A stretch of DNA of 64,000 nt from Prevotella sp. HUN102 (GTDB taxonomy: Bacteria; Bacteroidota; Bacteroidia; Bacteroidales; Bacteroidaceae), in the NCBI RefSeq assembly GCF_000688375.1, contig NZ_JIAF01000003.1, positions 248,001 to 312,000 on the forward strand, given 5' to 3'. Every line of letters begins with the position of its first letter. The stretch's first letter is position 1. The translations under genes were made by a program, and so were the position numbers. The notes below the pieces were generated by a model. That model made no database searches. It saw only the letters and a list, made by a program, of their open reading frames with translations, and was not told the DNA's origin. Of this stretch, positions 29,642 through 38,611 are shown in pieces.

Positions 29642-29668
29642 TCCTCTTTAAAATACAAAACCTCCTGA

Positions 29669-31348
29669 ATGAAACTGATTATCTACCAAGTCTTCACCCG
29701 AACTTTCGGCAACAAGAACCTTACCCGCAAGGTAAACGGCACGCTGAAGGAAAACGGAGTGGGGAAGATGAATGACTTCGACACCAAGACCTTGAAGCAG
29801 ATTAAGGCACTTGGTGCGAACTGTATATGGTACACGGGCGTTATCCGACACGCCACAACCACCGATTATTCGGCTTTTGGCATTCCCTGTCAGACGCCGC
29901 GGGTGGTTAAGGGTAGGGCTGGTTCGCCTTATGCCATTACCGATTACTACGACATCGACCCCGATATAGCCGAGGATGTGCCCAACAGAATGGGCGAGTT
30001 TGAGGCATTGATACGGCGCACGCACGAGAATGGAATGAAGGTGATAATGGACTTCGTTCCCAATCACGTGGCACGCGAATACAAAAGCATAGCAAAGCCC
30101 GAAGGCGTGCGCGACCTTGGCGAGGACGACGACACGGCGAAACACTTCGATGCTGCCAACAACTTTTACTATTGTCCGAACGAACGGCTCGATCTGTCGA
30201 ACGTTTCATTGCCGGAAGATGCGGAATCGCCTGATTACGACGAGTTTCCCGCAAAGTGTACGGGCAACGACCGTTTCGATTCCCACCCACAGCAGAACGA
30301 CTGGTATGAGACTGTGAAGCTGAACTACGGCGTGGATTACTGCGATTTCGGAGGACGGAGCCATCACTTCGACCCTATTCCTTCCACGTGGCTGAAGATG
30401 ACCGACATTCTCATCTACTGGGCGGCGAAAGGCATCGACGGATTCCGGTGCGATATGGCAGAGATGGTGCCGCACGAATTTTGGCGATATGCCACCTCGA
30501 AACTCAAGGAAATGTATCCCGAACTGATGTTCATCGGCGAGGTTTACGACCCCAATCAATACCGAACTTATGTGGCATCGGGCTTCGACTATCTATATGA
30601 TAAGGTGGGAATGTACGACTGCGTGCGTGATGTGATGTGTGGTTCCCGTCCGGCGAATGCCATCACGCACGAGTGGCAGGCCACGGACGACATCCGCGAC
30701 AATATGCTCTACTTCCTTGAGAACCACGACGAGCAGCGCATCGCCTCCGATTTCTTCTGCGGCAGTGCTTTGAAGGGCATCCCCGGAATGATAGTTTCAG
30801 CCTTGTTGCAGACCAATCCCGTGATGATCTATGCCGGACAGGAGTTCGGCGAACGGGGAATGGACGCGGAAGGATTCTCGGGCAGAGACGGACGCTCCAC
30901 TATTTTCGACTATTGGAGCACCGATGCCGTCTTCAAAGGATTCTATGCACGCCGAAATCTAACGAAAGAAGAGTTGCAGATAGAAAATGCCTACAAGAAG
31001 ATTCTCAATATCTGCAATGCCGAAAAGGCTGCAAGAGAGGGGCTTACGTTCGATTTGATGTATGCAAATGGCGATGGTACGCACTTCAATCCCCACAGGC
31101 AGTTTGCATTCTTGCGCAAGGCCGACGACGAGGTGCTACTGATTGTGGCAAATTTCGATGAGAATGAGACACGCGTGGACGTAAGGATTCCGGTTCACGC
31201 CTACGATTTTCTGCAACTTCCGGAGGGAGAAGTGGAGATGACCGACCTGCTTTCGGGCGACAAACTCGTTGCCGTGCTTCACAGAGACGGCACGGTAAGC
31301 GTGCAGACGGACGGTCTGAACGGACGAATCTATAAATTCAGTTGTTAA
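29669..31348 (+). CDS. GH13 alpha-amylase family enzyme, cytoplasmic
   Basis: A 559-residue glycoside hydrolase family 13 protein without signal peptide. The barrel starts at IYQVFTRTFGNKN; conserved regions are DFVPNHVA (region I), GFRCDMAEMVP with the nucleophile Asp (II), FIGEVYDP with the acid/base Glu (III) and FLENHDEQRIAS (IV). It probably hydrolyses or transglycosylates internal maltodextrins or glycogen-derived chains, alongside the branching enzyme encoded in the same window. The AlaX-like gene begins on the very next base after its stop, so the two are cotranscribed. Confidence 0.93.
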   Translation: MKLIIYQVFTRTFGNKNLTRKVNGTLKENGVGKMNDFDTKTLKQIKALGANCIWYTGVIRHATTTDYSAFGIPCQTPRVVKGRAGSPYAITDYYDIDPDIAEDVPNRMGEFEALIRRTHENGMKVIMDFVPNHVAREYKSIAKPEGVRDLGEDDDTAKHFDAANNFYYCPNERLDLSNVSLPEDAESPDYDEFPAKCTGNDRFDSHPQQNDWYETVKLNYGVDYCDFGGRSHHFDPIPSTWLKMTDILIYWAAKGIDGFRCDMAEMVPHEFWRYATSKLKEMYPELMFIGEVYDPNQYRTYVASGFDYLYDKVGMYDCVRDVMCGSRPANAITHEWQATDDIRDNMLYFLENHDEQRIASDFFCGSALKGIPGMIVSALLQTNPVMIYAGQEFGERGMDAEGFSGRDGRSTIFDYWSTDAVFKGFYARRNLTKEELQIENAYKKILNICNAEKAAREGLTFDLMYANGDGTHFNPHRQFAFLRKADDEVLLIVANFDENETRVDVRIPVHAYDFLQLPEGEVEMTDLLSGDKLVAVLHRDGTVSVQTDGLNGRIYKFSC

Positions 31349-31822
31349 ATGGACAGTTCAGAATACATATTGAATGCGCACAACAAGGAGGAATTTCCCC
31401 CTGCCCATACTGCCGAACATCTGCTCAACCAGTTGATGTTCCGAATGTTCGGTGCTGAAAGAAGCCGGAATGCGCACATAGAGCGCAAGAAGAGCAAGAT
31501 GACCTTCACGCTCGACCACAAGCCCGACCGAAAGGAGGAGAAGGCGATTGAGACGGAAATGAACAGACTGATTGAGGAAGACCTGCCCGTAACCTCTGAA
31601 ATGGTGGACCGCGACCATATTCCCGACGGCGTGAGCCTTGAGAAACTGCCCGAAGGTGCGTCGGAAATGATACAGCTCGTGCGCATCGGCGACTACGACG
31701 TGTGCCCCTGCATCGGCAGGCACGTGCGTTCAACGGCACAGATAGGGCGTTTTGAACTCTTGGGAACGAATTGGGACGAGCACGCCAAGTCGTTTCGGGT
31801 GAGGTTCAAGGTAATTCCGTAG
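31349..31822 (+). CDS. free-standing AlaX-like tRNA editing domain protein
   Basis: A 157-residue protein resembling the second additional domain of alanyl- and threonyl-tRNA synthetases, which hydrolyses mischarged Ser- or Gly-tRNA(Ala). It has the two zinc-binding halves: HTAEHLL (HxxxH) near residue 24 and CIGRHV (CxxxH) near residue 125. There is no synthetase or tRNA-binding C-terminal domain. It starts at the base after the GH13 stop. Function in trans editing is inferred from the motifs; the tRNA substrate is unknown. Confidence 0.85.
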   Translation: MDSSEYILNAHNKEEFPPAHTAEHLLNQLMFRMFGAERSRNAHIERKKSKMTFTLDHKPDRKEEKAIETEMNRLIEEDLPVTSEMVDRDHIPDGVSLEKLPEGASEMIQLVRIGDYDVCPCIGRHVRSTAQIGRFELLGTNWDEHAKSFRVRFKVIP

Positions 31823-31832
31823 GCGGGGTATA

Positions 31833-32093
31833 ATGACGTTGATGACGATGATAACGAAAGACAGCATAGAATCGACGCACGCATTTCTGCATCAGAAGTA
31901 TCGTGTCTACGAATTTTCCAACAGCGAAACGCAGCGCGACGACATAGAGTATGCCATCTCCTCATACGTGGAGATAATGAATCAGGAACTCTATGCGCAG
32001 TTGGCGAAGGGGCGGAAAGAGTTTCTGCTCGACCATCTCACTTTTGCCCGCGATATGCAGGAAGCAATAGCAGAACTGGAAAAACAAATGTAG
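31833..32093 (+). CDS. small hypothetical protein, alpha-helical
   Basis: Up to 86 residues; I do not recognise it. Starts at ATG 31833, 31842 or 31848 are all possible, MITKDSIES being the neatest. It is charged, mostly helical (ETQRDDIEYAISSYVEIMNQ, FARDMQEAIAELEKQM) and has no signal peptide. It lies ten bases after the AlaX-like gene and three bases before another small ORF, in one run of same-strand genes. Confidence 0.6.
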   Translation: MTLMTMITKDSIESTHAFLHQKYRVYEFSNSETQRDDIEYAISSYVEIMNQELYAQLAKGRKEFLLDHLTFARDMQEAIAELEKQM

Positions 32094-32096
32094 CGA

Positions 32097-32234
32097 ATGG
32101 ATTTCAACACAACACACGACGACACCCGGAGAGCCGAACTCATACGCACCATAGAGCATTCCGTGGAGCAGTTGTCGCTGCCCGAGCTCGAGGCGTTGTA
32201 CTACGACTTGGTGGCGAAGGATTATATCAGATGA
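32097..32234 (+). CDS. very small hypothetical protein (45 aa)
   Basis: An ORF starting three bases after the TAG of the preceding gene and in the same frame: MDFNTTHDDTRRAELI ... LSLPELEALYYDLVAKDYIR, ending TGA. The composition is protein-like (amphipathic helices, LSLPELEALYYDL motif). Because it is in frame with the upstream ORF, read-through would fuse the two into about 132 residues. Function unknown. Confidence 0.5.
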   Translation: MDFNTTHDDTRRAELIRTIEHSVEQLSLPELEALYYDLVAKDYIR

Positions 32235-32391
32235 GGCTTCGCAACTGATGACTGGTTTCTGATTCTGCCCGCCTGTCAATAAAAAAGTGCAAACAGCTTC
32301 CCGGTCCGAGTACAAACAAAAATGCTGATTACCTTTGTAGAATTAATATAATTTATTTTAAAAAAACGGCTGTTTTCTGATGGCATTTTGT

Positions 32392-32399
32392 TATCTTTG
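32392..32399 (+). promoter_or_regulatory. -7 box before the small coiled-coil protein gene
   Basis: TATCTTTG lies 28 bases before the ATG; a second box (TACCTTTG) lies 62 bases further upstream. The -33 match is weak for both. Confidence 0.5.
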
Positions 32400-32427
32400 C
32401 ATTGAAAACAATTAAAATAAACGAAGT

Positions 32428-32742
32428 ATGAAAACGATTTACACATTATTATTTATGACTTTTGTGGGCGTACAGACTGGAATGGCACAGCAGGTACACT
32501 ATCGCACGATGCCCCGTGAAACACTGGAGAAGTTAGAAGCACTAAGAGCCAGCGAATACGATGCCACTCAAGAGCGGATGGGAAATATCAAAAACCGTAT
32601 GGACGCAGCCTTGAAGGCATACAAAGACCTCAAAAAGCAGTATAAGGAGCAGAAGAAACTGAGCAGTCAGCAAAAGAAAGATCTGAAAGATGCAAGGAAA
32701 GCCTTGAAACTTCGCGACAAGCTTAGAAAGATTTCCCAATAG
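32428..32742 (+). CDS. small exported coiled-coil protein
   Basis: A 104-residue protein with a signal peptide (TIYTLLFMTFVGVQTGMAQ), then a highly charged, Lys/Arg-rich helix predicted to be coiled coil (KNRMDAALKAYKDLKKQYKE and further). No domain is recognised. It is probably periplasmic. It has its own promoter and is followed by a 595-base gene-free gap full of repeats. Confidence 0.7.
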   Translation: MKTIYTLLFMTFVGVQTGMAQQVHYRTMPRETLEKLEALRASEYDATQERMGNIKNRMDAALKAYKDLKKQYKEQKKLSSQQKKDLKDARKALKLRDKLRKISQ

Positions 32743-33000
32743 AAATGTCCTCTCCGGCGAGGCATCTTAGAAGCTTTTCCGTTTCATTCATTATCCATAA
32801 TGCAATGTGTCTGCGGCAATAAATGGTGGCAAAGGTTGCAGTCAAAATGCCATTGAAACAGAAAGGATTATGGTAAGGAAACTTTTGATTTTCATTCCGA
32901 CAGAGGAAAGTTCAATGTGAACAAACAGGATGAGATTAGAATCCTGTACAAGGTATATGTTTTTTAATAGTCTGAAAATCAGAATATTATATCTGATTTT

Positions 33001-33250
33001 CATTCTTCGCAAGAATGGAATGCGTTTTTGCGAAGAATGGAAAGTAATTGTGCGAAGAATGCAGTGCGTTCTTCGCAAGATTGAAAAACAGGTAAAAATA
33101 TTCTGCGCAATCTGCGTGGGTCTTTGTCCTCGCTGATTTGCGAAATCAGGCAGATTTTTGTTTAATTTTCCCGATTATCTATTCGCTTGATCTGTGCAAT
33201 CTGCGAGACCCATTATTCTTGCAGATTACGCAGATTTGAATGATTCTTGC
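33001..33250. repeat. family 1 copy followed by family 2 array
   Basis: To 33082: CATTCTTCGCAAGAATGG, TTTGCGAAGAATGG, TGTGCGAAGAATGC, GTTCTTCGCAAGATTG. From about 33090: CTGCGCAATCTGCG and CAGATTACGCAGATTTG words. No gene lies between the small coiled-coil gene and the MATE gene. Confidence 0.8.
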
Positions 33251-33324
33251 AATCCGTGTGAGCTTATTTTTACTTTTTCTTCGTCAAATGGCTTTGTTTC
33301 GGTGGAATATTGCACCAATTTTTG

Positions 33325-33332
33325 TAATTTTG
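33325..33332 (+). promoter_or_regulatory. -7 box immediately before the MATE gene
   Basis: TAATTTTG ends five bases before the GTG start, which implies a leaderless or nearly leaderless message. The -33 region is poor. Confidence 0.45.
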
Positions 33333-33337
33333 TGCTT

Positions 33338-34669
33338 GTGAATCAAAGATACAGAGAAATATTGGCATTGGCGGTTCCGTCCATTGTCAGCAACATAACC
33401 GTGCCGCTGCTCGGACTGGCCGACCTGATGGTGGTGGGGCATATCGGCAACGAGAACTACATCGGAGCAATCGCAGTAGGTTCGATGATTTTCAACATCA
33501 TCTACTGGGTGCTCGGTTTTCTGCGTATGGGAACCAGTGGTATGACCTCGCAGGCCTACGGAGCCGAAGCGTGGGACGAGGCTTTGCGCATTCTCGTTCG
33601 TGCCCTTGTCATCGGTTTGGGTATGGGACTGCTCTTCATCGTTGCGCAGCGGCCCATCGAGTGGGCGATGCTCCGTGCTATGAGCACGCCTGCCTCTTCC
33701 GTGTCGCTCGTGCAGTCTTATTTCAGGATTGCGATATGGGGCGCGCCTGCAATGCTCGGACTCTACGGACTTATGGGATGGTTTATCGGTATGCAGAACA
33801 CGAAAGTGCCGATGCTGACGGCGATTGTGCAGAACATCGTGAACATTGGGGCTTCGCTTTTCTTCGTTTTTGTCTTGGGATGGAGGATAGAAGGCGTGGC
33901 AATGGGCACGCTGATAGCCCAGTGGGCAGGCTTTCTTATGGCAGCAGCCGTGCTGTACGGAGGGTTAAGGAGACAGTATTTCTTCGAGGGCAGGGCTGAA
34001 ATATCGTGGACTCTGCTCCGTTCCACGCTTACTTATCTTGAAGCGTGGAAGAGATTCTTCGTCGTAAACCGTGACATCTTCCTCCGAACGCTGTGCCTCG
34101 TGGCCGTGAATCTGTTCTTTACCAGTGCTGGTGGTAGGCAGGGAGCGATGATGTTGGCCGTGAATACGCTGCTGATGACGATGTTCACGCTCTTTTCTTA
34201 CTTTATGGACGGCTTTGCCTATGCCGGCGAAGCACTGAGCGGGAAACTCTATGGGGCGAACGATGGGCAGGGACTTCGGAAAATGGTACGGAGTTTGTTT
34301 GTCATAGGGCTGTGGACGGTGGTTGTCTTCACGCTCGTCTATGCTGTCGGGGGACTGGATTTTCTCCGTCTGCTCACCGATGAGGAGCGTGTGGTGCTGG
34401 CATCAAGACCTTATCTGATATGGGGTTGTCTGATTCCTGTTTCCGGCGTTGCGGCATTCATCTTCGACGGCATCTTCATCGGTCTGACCGAAACCAAGGG
34501 AATGCTCGTTTCTTCAGCCGTGGCAATGGCGTGTTTCTTTGTCTTCTATTTCCTTGCGTGGCCGTATATGGGCAACAATGCGCTGTGGATAGCCTTCCTG
34601 ATGTTCCTCGGAATCAGGGGATTATTGCAGTTCGTGTGGTTCAGGAAACGGGGAGATTGGAAGTTATGA
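33338..34669 (+). CDS. MATE-family efflux transporter (DinF-like)
   Basis: A cation-coupled multidrug exporter of the inner membrane, 443 residues from a GTG start, with about 12 transmembrane helices. Family signatures: LAVPSIVSNITVPLLGLADL at the N terminus, GFLRMGTSGMTSQAYGA in helix 2-3, the second-half repeat FAYAGEALSGKLYGAND, and a closing LGIRGLLQFVWFRKR. No Met codon near the N terminus would keep helix 1, which supports GTG. Substrate unknown; DinF-type members are linked to oxidative or drug stress. A family 4 repeat begins right after the stop. Confidence 0.93.
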   Translation: MNQRYREILALAVPSIVSNITVPLLGLADLMVVGHIGNENYIGAIAVGSMIFNIIYWVLGFLRMGTSGMTSQAYGAEAWDEALRILVRALVIGLGMGLLFIVAQRPIEWAMLRAMSTPASSVSLVQSYFRIAIWGAPAMLGLYGLMGWFIGMQNTKVPMLTAIVQNIVNIGASLFFVFVLGWRIEGVAMGTLIAQWAGFLMAAAVLYGGLRRQYFFEGRAEISWTLLRSTLTYLEAWKRFFVVNRDIFLRTLCLVAVNLFFTSAGGRQGAMMLAVNTLLMTMFTLFSYFMDGFAYAGEALSGKLYGANDGQGLRKMVRSLFVIGLWTVVVFTLVYAVGGLDFLRLLTDEERVVLASRPYLIWGCLIPVSGVAAFIFDGIFIGLTETKGMLVSSAVAMACFFVFYFLAWPYMGNNALWIAFLMFLGIRGLLQFVWFRKRGDWKL

Positions 34670-34750
34670 GTGGACAAGAGGACGAGTGAACAAGTGGACG
34701 AGTGAACGAAGAAATTCGTTTGTCAGCTTGTAAATCCGTTTCCTTGTTTG
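34668..34750. repeat. family 4 repeat after the MATE gene
   Basis: Direct GTGGACAAGAGGACGAGTGA-type units, then the inverse type (CCGTTTCCTTGTTTG), filling the gap to the phosphoesterase gene. Confidence 0.6.
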
Positions 34751-34771
34751 TTTTTTAATACGATAATTACA

Positions 34772-35863
34772 ATGTGGATAATATTCTTTTTTCTTTTGCC
34801 TATATTGGGTAGTGCTTACATTGGTTGGCACGTGTGGCAGATTCTGCCCCTTAGCGTGCTGTGGAAGTGGGTCATCGTCTGTCTGCTGATAGCGTGTCTC
34901 ATCTGTTTCTTTGCGAACTTCATTCTGGGACTTGACCATTACCCGATGCCCGTCTCCAAGTTTCTGTACGCTTTGGGCAACTCCACCCTCTTCATAGCGT
35001 TGTATCTTGCAATGGTGTTCATCGTGCTCGACCTTGGCAGACTGGTTCGGCTTGTGCCCAAATCGTTCCTTCACGACAGCCTTCCGGGCACCGTTTCCAT
35101 TCTGATATTTATGATGGGAATCTTTACCTACGGCTATTTCAACTACAAGCACAAGGTGCGTGTACCGCTGACGCTGAAGAGCGGGAAACGGCTTACAGCT
35201 CCGAAGAGAATCGTTATGCTGAGCGATCTTCATCTGGGCTATCACAACACGGCAGAAGACTTCCACGAATGGGTGGACAAAGTGAATGCCGAGCGGCCCG
35301 ACCTCGTGCTGATAGCCGGCGACATCATCGACGGAAGTATGCGTGCCATCAACAGTCAGGATATGGCAGACGAGTTCCGGCGGCTGAAAGCACCGATATA
35401 TGCCTGCTTGGGCAACCACGAATACTACGGAGGAAAGGGCGATGCGTTGAAGTTTTATACTGAAGCAGGGATAAAACTGCTCGTGGACGAGAGCGTGGAC
35501 GTGCCTCTCGGTGGCGACACGATAACCGTAATCGGACGGGACGACCGGACGAATGCAAGGCGAAAGCCAATAAAGGAACTGATGAACACAACTTCTCGGA
35601 AACACTACACCATCGTTCTCGACCATCAACCCTACAATCTCGAGCGTGCAGCACAGGCGGGAGTGGACTTCCAACTCTCGGGACACACGCACTACGGACA
35701 GGTTTGGCCCATCAGTTGGATAGAGGATGCCATCTACGAGAATGCTTTCGGCCCTCTCAGAAAGGGCAATACGGAATACTATGTAACGTCGGGTATCGGC
35801 ATCTGGGGTGCAAAATTCCGTATCGGCACACGTTCGGAGTATGTGGTTGCAGAGTTGAAGTAG
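34772..35863 (+). CDS. membrane-anchored metallophosphoesterase
   Basis: A calcineurin-like phosphoesterase of 363 residues. Three or four N-terminal transmembrane helices (to about residue 125) precede a catalytic domain with all metal motifs: LSDLHLGYHN (DxH), IAGDIID (GD), CLGNHEYYGG (GNHE), LDHQP and SGHTHYGQVWP (GHTH). It resembles the YkuE/YaeI group, which act on phosphodiesters or lipid headgroups at the membrane. The ATG at MWIIFFFLL is preferred to an upstream TTG. Substrate unknown. Confidence 0.92.
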   Translation: MWIIFFFLLPILGSAYIGWHVWQILPLSVLWKWVIVCLLIACLICFFANFILGLDHYPMPVSKFLYALGNSTLFIALYLAMVFIVLDLGRLVRLVPKSFLHDSLPGTVSILIFMMGIFTYGYFNYKHKVRVPLTLKSGKRLTAPKRIVMLSDLHLGYHNTAEDFHEWVDKVNAERPDLVLIAGDIIDGSMRAINSQDMADEFRRLKAPIYACLGNHEYYGGKGDALKFYTEAGIKLLVDESVDVPLGGDTITVIGRDDRTNARRKPIKELMNTTSRKHYTIVLDHQPYNLERAAQAGVDFQLSGHTHYGQVWPISWIEDAIYENAFGPLRKGNTEYYVTSGIGIWGAKFRIGTRSEYVVAELK

Positions 35864-35915
35864 GCACAGGAGAGGGGAGTTTACAAGTCGGCGGGAGGAC
35901 AGGTTTACAAGGAAA

Positions 35916-36235
35916 TACCTGAGTTCGGGATACATCCGAACTTTTAAGTATGTGATTGCGATAGTAATTCAGTCATCTTGTAGTTTTATCTCTCACAGAT
36001 TCCACAGAATCACAGACGTTTATTTTCGCCACAGAGAAGGCAAAGCCTTCAAGGATGGCACAGATTTTCTTGTGCGAATGAAGTATTGCAGACCTAATAT
36101 ACAATCGTTTCTCATCAAGTATCTGTGCCATCCTTGAAGGCTTTGCCTTCTCAGTGTTCGGGAAAGTAGGCGTAAATCTGTGCATCTGCGAAATCTGTGA
36201 GAGAGAACCTTGCCATTTTATCCCGAACTCAGGTA
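35916..36235. mobile_element. foldback MITE-like element (320 bp) with 17-bp terminal inverted repeats
   Basis: TACCTGAGTTCGGGATA at the left end and its exact complement at the right end bound a non-coding 320-bp element, with AGGAAA immediately outside on both sides as a likely target duplication. Inside, CAAAGCCTTCAAGGATGG and CCATCCTTGAAGGCTTTG form a second inverted pair about 55 bases apart. The interior carries family 2 words (CTCTCACAGATT, AAATCTGTGAGAGAG). No transposase is encoded, so movement would need one in trans. Part of its right end occurs alone near 16.2 kb. Confidence 0.75.
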
Positions 36236-36260
36236 AGGAAATGGTGTTGAATGCTCTGCA

Positions 36261-36346
36261 AGTAACCGAAGAATGGCAGACAATCTTCGCAAAAACGCAC
36301 TGCAAACTTGCGAAGAATGGAATGCAATCTTCGCACGTTTGCAAAC
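36261..36346. repeat. family 1 alternating inverted repeat
   Basis: CGAAGAATGG, CAATCTTCGC, TTGCGAAGAATGG and CAATCTTCGCACGTTTGC units. The following 320 bases up to the asparaginase promoter hold nothing I can name; a minus-strand ORF there is not protein-like. Confidence 0.8.
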
Positions 36347-36672
36347 AGGCTTTTTATCCGTTGATATTCAGGTGTTTACAGAATGCGCAGGGCTTGAAAT
36401 ACGGTACGGAATAGAATAGCCGTCTGACGGTGGACAGTAACAGCGGCAATGCCCTGTCTGGCACCTCTTTTTGTCCCCGGGTCCGGACTAATTCCGAACT
36501 CGGTTTTTTAATAGATTTCAAATATTCGTGTAATGTAGGAATGTGATAACAAGAATACCGATATTCGGCTGATAAAGAAACAATACGTTCGTAAAAGAGA
36601 AGCATCAGGTTACTTTTCTTCATAAGAAACAGAAATGTGATAAGTTGGACGGATGAAAAAACAATAATAATA

Positions 36673-36706
36673 TTGTGCCGATACCAAAAACTTTTTATTA
36701 ACTTTG
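36673..36706 (+). promoter_or_regulatory. promoter of the asparaginase gene
   Basis: TTG, 23 bases (slightly long) and TAACTTTG; the box ends eight bases before the first ATG, so the leader is very short or absent. Confidence 0.55.
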
Positions 36707-36714
36707 CCACAAAG

Positions 36715-37770
36715 ATGAATATTATGAAAAGAACAAATAGAGTACTATTGATTTATACTGGCGGAACGATAGGTATGGGGTGCAACAAAAAGACCGGTGC
36801 GCTCGAGCCTCTTGACTTCAGCCATTTGGTTGATAATGTTCCTGAGTTCAAACACATTGAGACAGAAATAGACACTTACCAGTTCTCTCCCGCCATTGAC
36901 TCCTCTAATATGTCGCCGAAGATGTGGGCACAGTTGGTGGATATCGTTGCGGAGAGATACGAACTCTACGACGGATTCGTGATACTTCACGGCACGGACA
37001 CGATGGCCTACACGGCGGCCGCGCTGTCGTTTATGTTCGAGAATCTCACGAAACCGGTTGTTCTCACCGGTTCGCAGCTTCCCATCGGGCAGTTGAGAAC
37101 CGACGGCAAGGAAAATCTGATGGCGAGTATCGAACTGGCGTCGGCTCATCATCAGGACGGAACGCCCTGCGTGCCCGAAGTGAGCATCTATTTCAACGGA
37201 CACCTGTTGCGAGGTAACCGTGCCACAAAGCAAAATGCCGAAGAGTTCAACGCCTTTGATTCTTTCAATTATCCTCATCTTTGCGAGGCCGGAGTGAACT
37301 TCACGTTCAACGAGCACAGCATTCTGAAGCCCGACTACACGAAACCGATGATCCCCCACAGGGAAATGGACAACAACGTAATCGTGTTCTCCCTCTTCCC
37401 CGGCCTTGAGGAAAACATCGTGAAGCATCTTCTGGACGCTCCCGAACTGAGAGGAATCGTGATGCGCTCCTATGGCAGCGGCAACGCGCCGCAGGTGCCT
37501 TGGCTGGTGGAGCTGCTGAAGGAGGCTGCCAGCCGCGGCGTGGTGGTGGTAAACGTCAGCCAGTGCATTACCGGACAGGTGGAAATGGGACGCTACGACA
37601 CCGGCTATCAGCTCAAGGATGCCGACATCGTGAGCGGATACGACACCACCGTTGAGGCTGCCATCGCGAAACTGATGTTCCTTCAGGCTAAGTTCAAGGA
37701 CGCCGACACGGTAAGGGAATATATGAAGAAGTCCATTGCCGGCGAGATAACCATTCCCGAACAGGGATAA
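36715..37770 (+). CDS. ansA: type I (cytoplasmic) L-asparaginase
   Basis: Hydrolyses asparagine to aspartate and ammonia. The 351 residues start MNIMKRTNRVLLIYTGGTIG (a second ATG three codons in is possible) and have both catalytic Thr motifs, IYTGGTIGMG and LHGTDTMAYTAAAL. VVLTGSQLPIGQLRTDGKEN and MRSYGSGNAPQVPWL are also family-typical. There is no signal peptide, which favours the low-affinity cytoplasmic type. It is monocistronic and followed by a structured non-coding stretch. Confidence 0.95.
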   Translation: MNIMKRTNRVLLIYTGGTIGMGCNKKTGALEPLDFSHLVDNVPEFKHIETEIDTYQFSPAIDSSNMSPKMWAQLVDIVAERYELYDGFVILHGTDTMAYTAAALSFMFENLTKPVVLTGSQLPIGQLRTDGKENLMASIELASAHHQDGTPCVPEVSIYFNGHLLRGNRATKQNAEEFNAFDSFNYPHLCEAGVNFTFNEHSILKPDYTKPMIPHREMDNNVIVFSLFPGLEENIVKHLLDAPELRGIVMRSYGSGNAPQVPWLVELLKEAASRGVVVVNVSQCITGQVEMGRYDTGYQLKDADIVSGYDTTVEAAIAKLMFLQAKFKDADTVREYMKKSIAGEITIPEQG

Positions 37771-38023
37771 AGGGCATAATCGGCTGACAGGGCTGCCGTA
37801 TCAGCTGACGGAAAACCGAGAGACAATCGGGCGGGGCTGCAACGGAGCGCACAGGGAATTGCGGCGTTGCAGCCTTGTCTTTCCGTCGGATTCATCCTTT
37901 CGTCCCGAGGCATCGGTCCCGAGGCAGTATTTTCGGGATTTCCCGATTGAAGATAGGCAATCAGCCCTTTGGGCATTGCTGCCCCCTATCGCTAAAAAAA
38001 CTTTTTATTAATTCATAAATAAT
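37771..38023. other. GC-rich, self-complementary non-coding stretch
   Basis: No gene is seen. Several short stems are possible, for example GGGCTGCAACG with CGTTGCAGCC, and GGCAATCAGCCC with GGGCATTGCTGCC. It differs from the AT-rich, repeat-laden gaps elsewhere. It could hold the asparaginase terminator or a leader of the following gene; no Bacteroidetes -7 box is obvious. Confidence 0.35.
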
Positions 38024-38545
38024 ATGCAGTACATTATTATTACATTCATTTTTTTCTTTGCGTTGCGACTCGTTTCGCTCTCGTATTCCATCCGTAACGA
38101 AAAACGTCTGCTGAAGAAAGGGGCGAAACAATACGGCAGGTTCAACTCCCTTCTGCTCACTCTGGCGCACATAGCCTATTACTTCGGGGCACTTTACGAG
38201 GCCTACGACAGCGGCACCGACTTCAATTCTGTCTCTGTTGCCGGTGTGGGCGTTATGGCGTTTGCCTACGCTATGCTCTTCTATGTCATCTATAAATTGC
38301 GAGACGTCTGGACGGTAAAGCTCTATATTCTGCCCGAACACCGTATTGAGCGGAGCTTTCTCTTCCGCACGGTGCGCCATCCCAACTATTTTCTGAACAT
38401 CATTCCCGAACTCGTGGGCGTGGCTCTGCTCTGCAATGCGTGGCTTACGTTCTCCGTAGGTTTCCCTCTTTACTTGACTTTGCTTGTAGTGCGCATCAAT
38501 CAGGAGGACAAAGCTATGGAGGATCTCTGGGATGCCGAGGACTGA
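38024..38545 (+). CDS. ICMT-like membrane methyltransferase family protein
   Basis: A 173-residue protein with about four transmembrane helices and the isoprenylcysteine carboxyl methyltransferase-type C-terminal signature: FRTVRHPNYFLNIIPELVG, a further helix (LTFSVGFPLYLTLLVV), then RINQEDKAMEDLW. These residues bind S-adenosylmethionine in family members. The bacterial substrate is unknown, as is usual for the group; it may methylate a lipid or small molecule. The length fits the short bacterial members. Confidence 0.85.
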   Translation: MQYIIITFIFFFALRLVSLSYSIRNEKRLLKKGAKQYGRFNSLLLTLAHIAYYFGALYEAYDSGTDFNSVSVAGVGVMAFAYAMLFYVIYKLRDVWTVKLYILPEHRIERSFLFRTVRHPNYFLNIIPELVGVALLCNAWLTFSVGFPLYLTLLVVRINQEDKAMEDLWDAED

Positions 38546-38611
38546 TGTTGCAGACTGATAAGTGTGTGGCTTATCCTGAACCGATATGTCGATTTGCAAC
38601 TGACCGATAAT

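Noticed and set aside
36354..36710. A 118-codon minus-strand ORF before the asparaginase gene
   Set aside because: It overlaps the asparaginase promoter, has no recognisable domain and an unconvincing composition, and no promoter.
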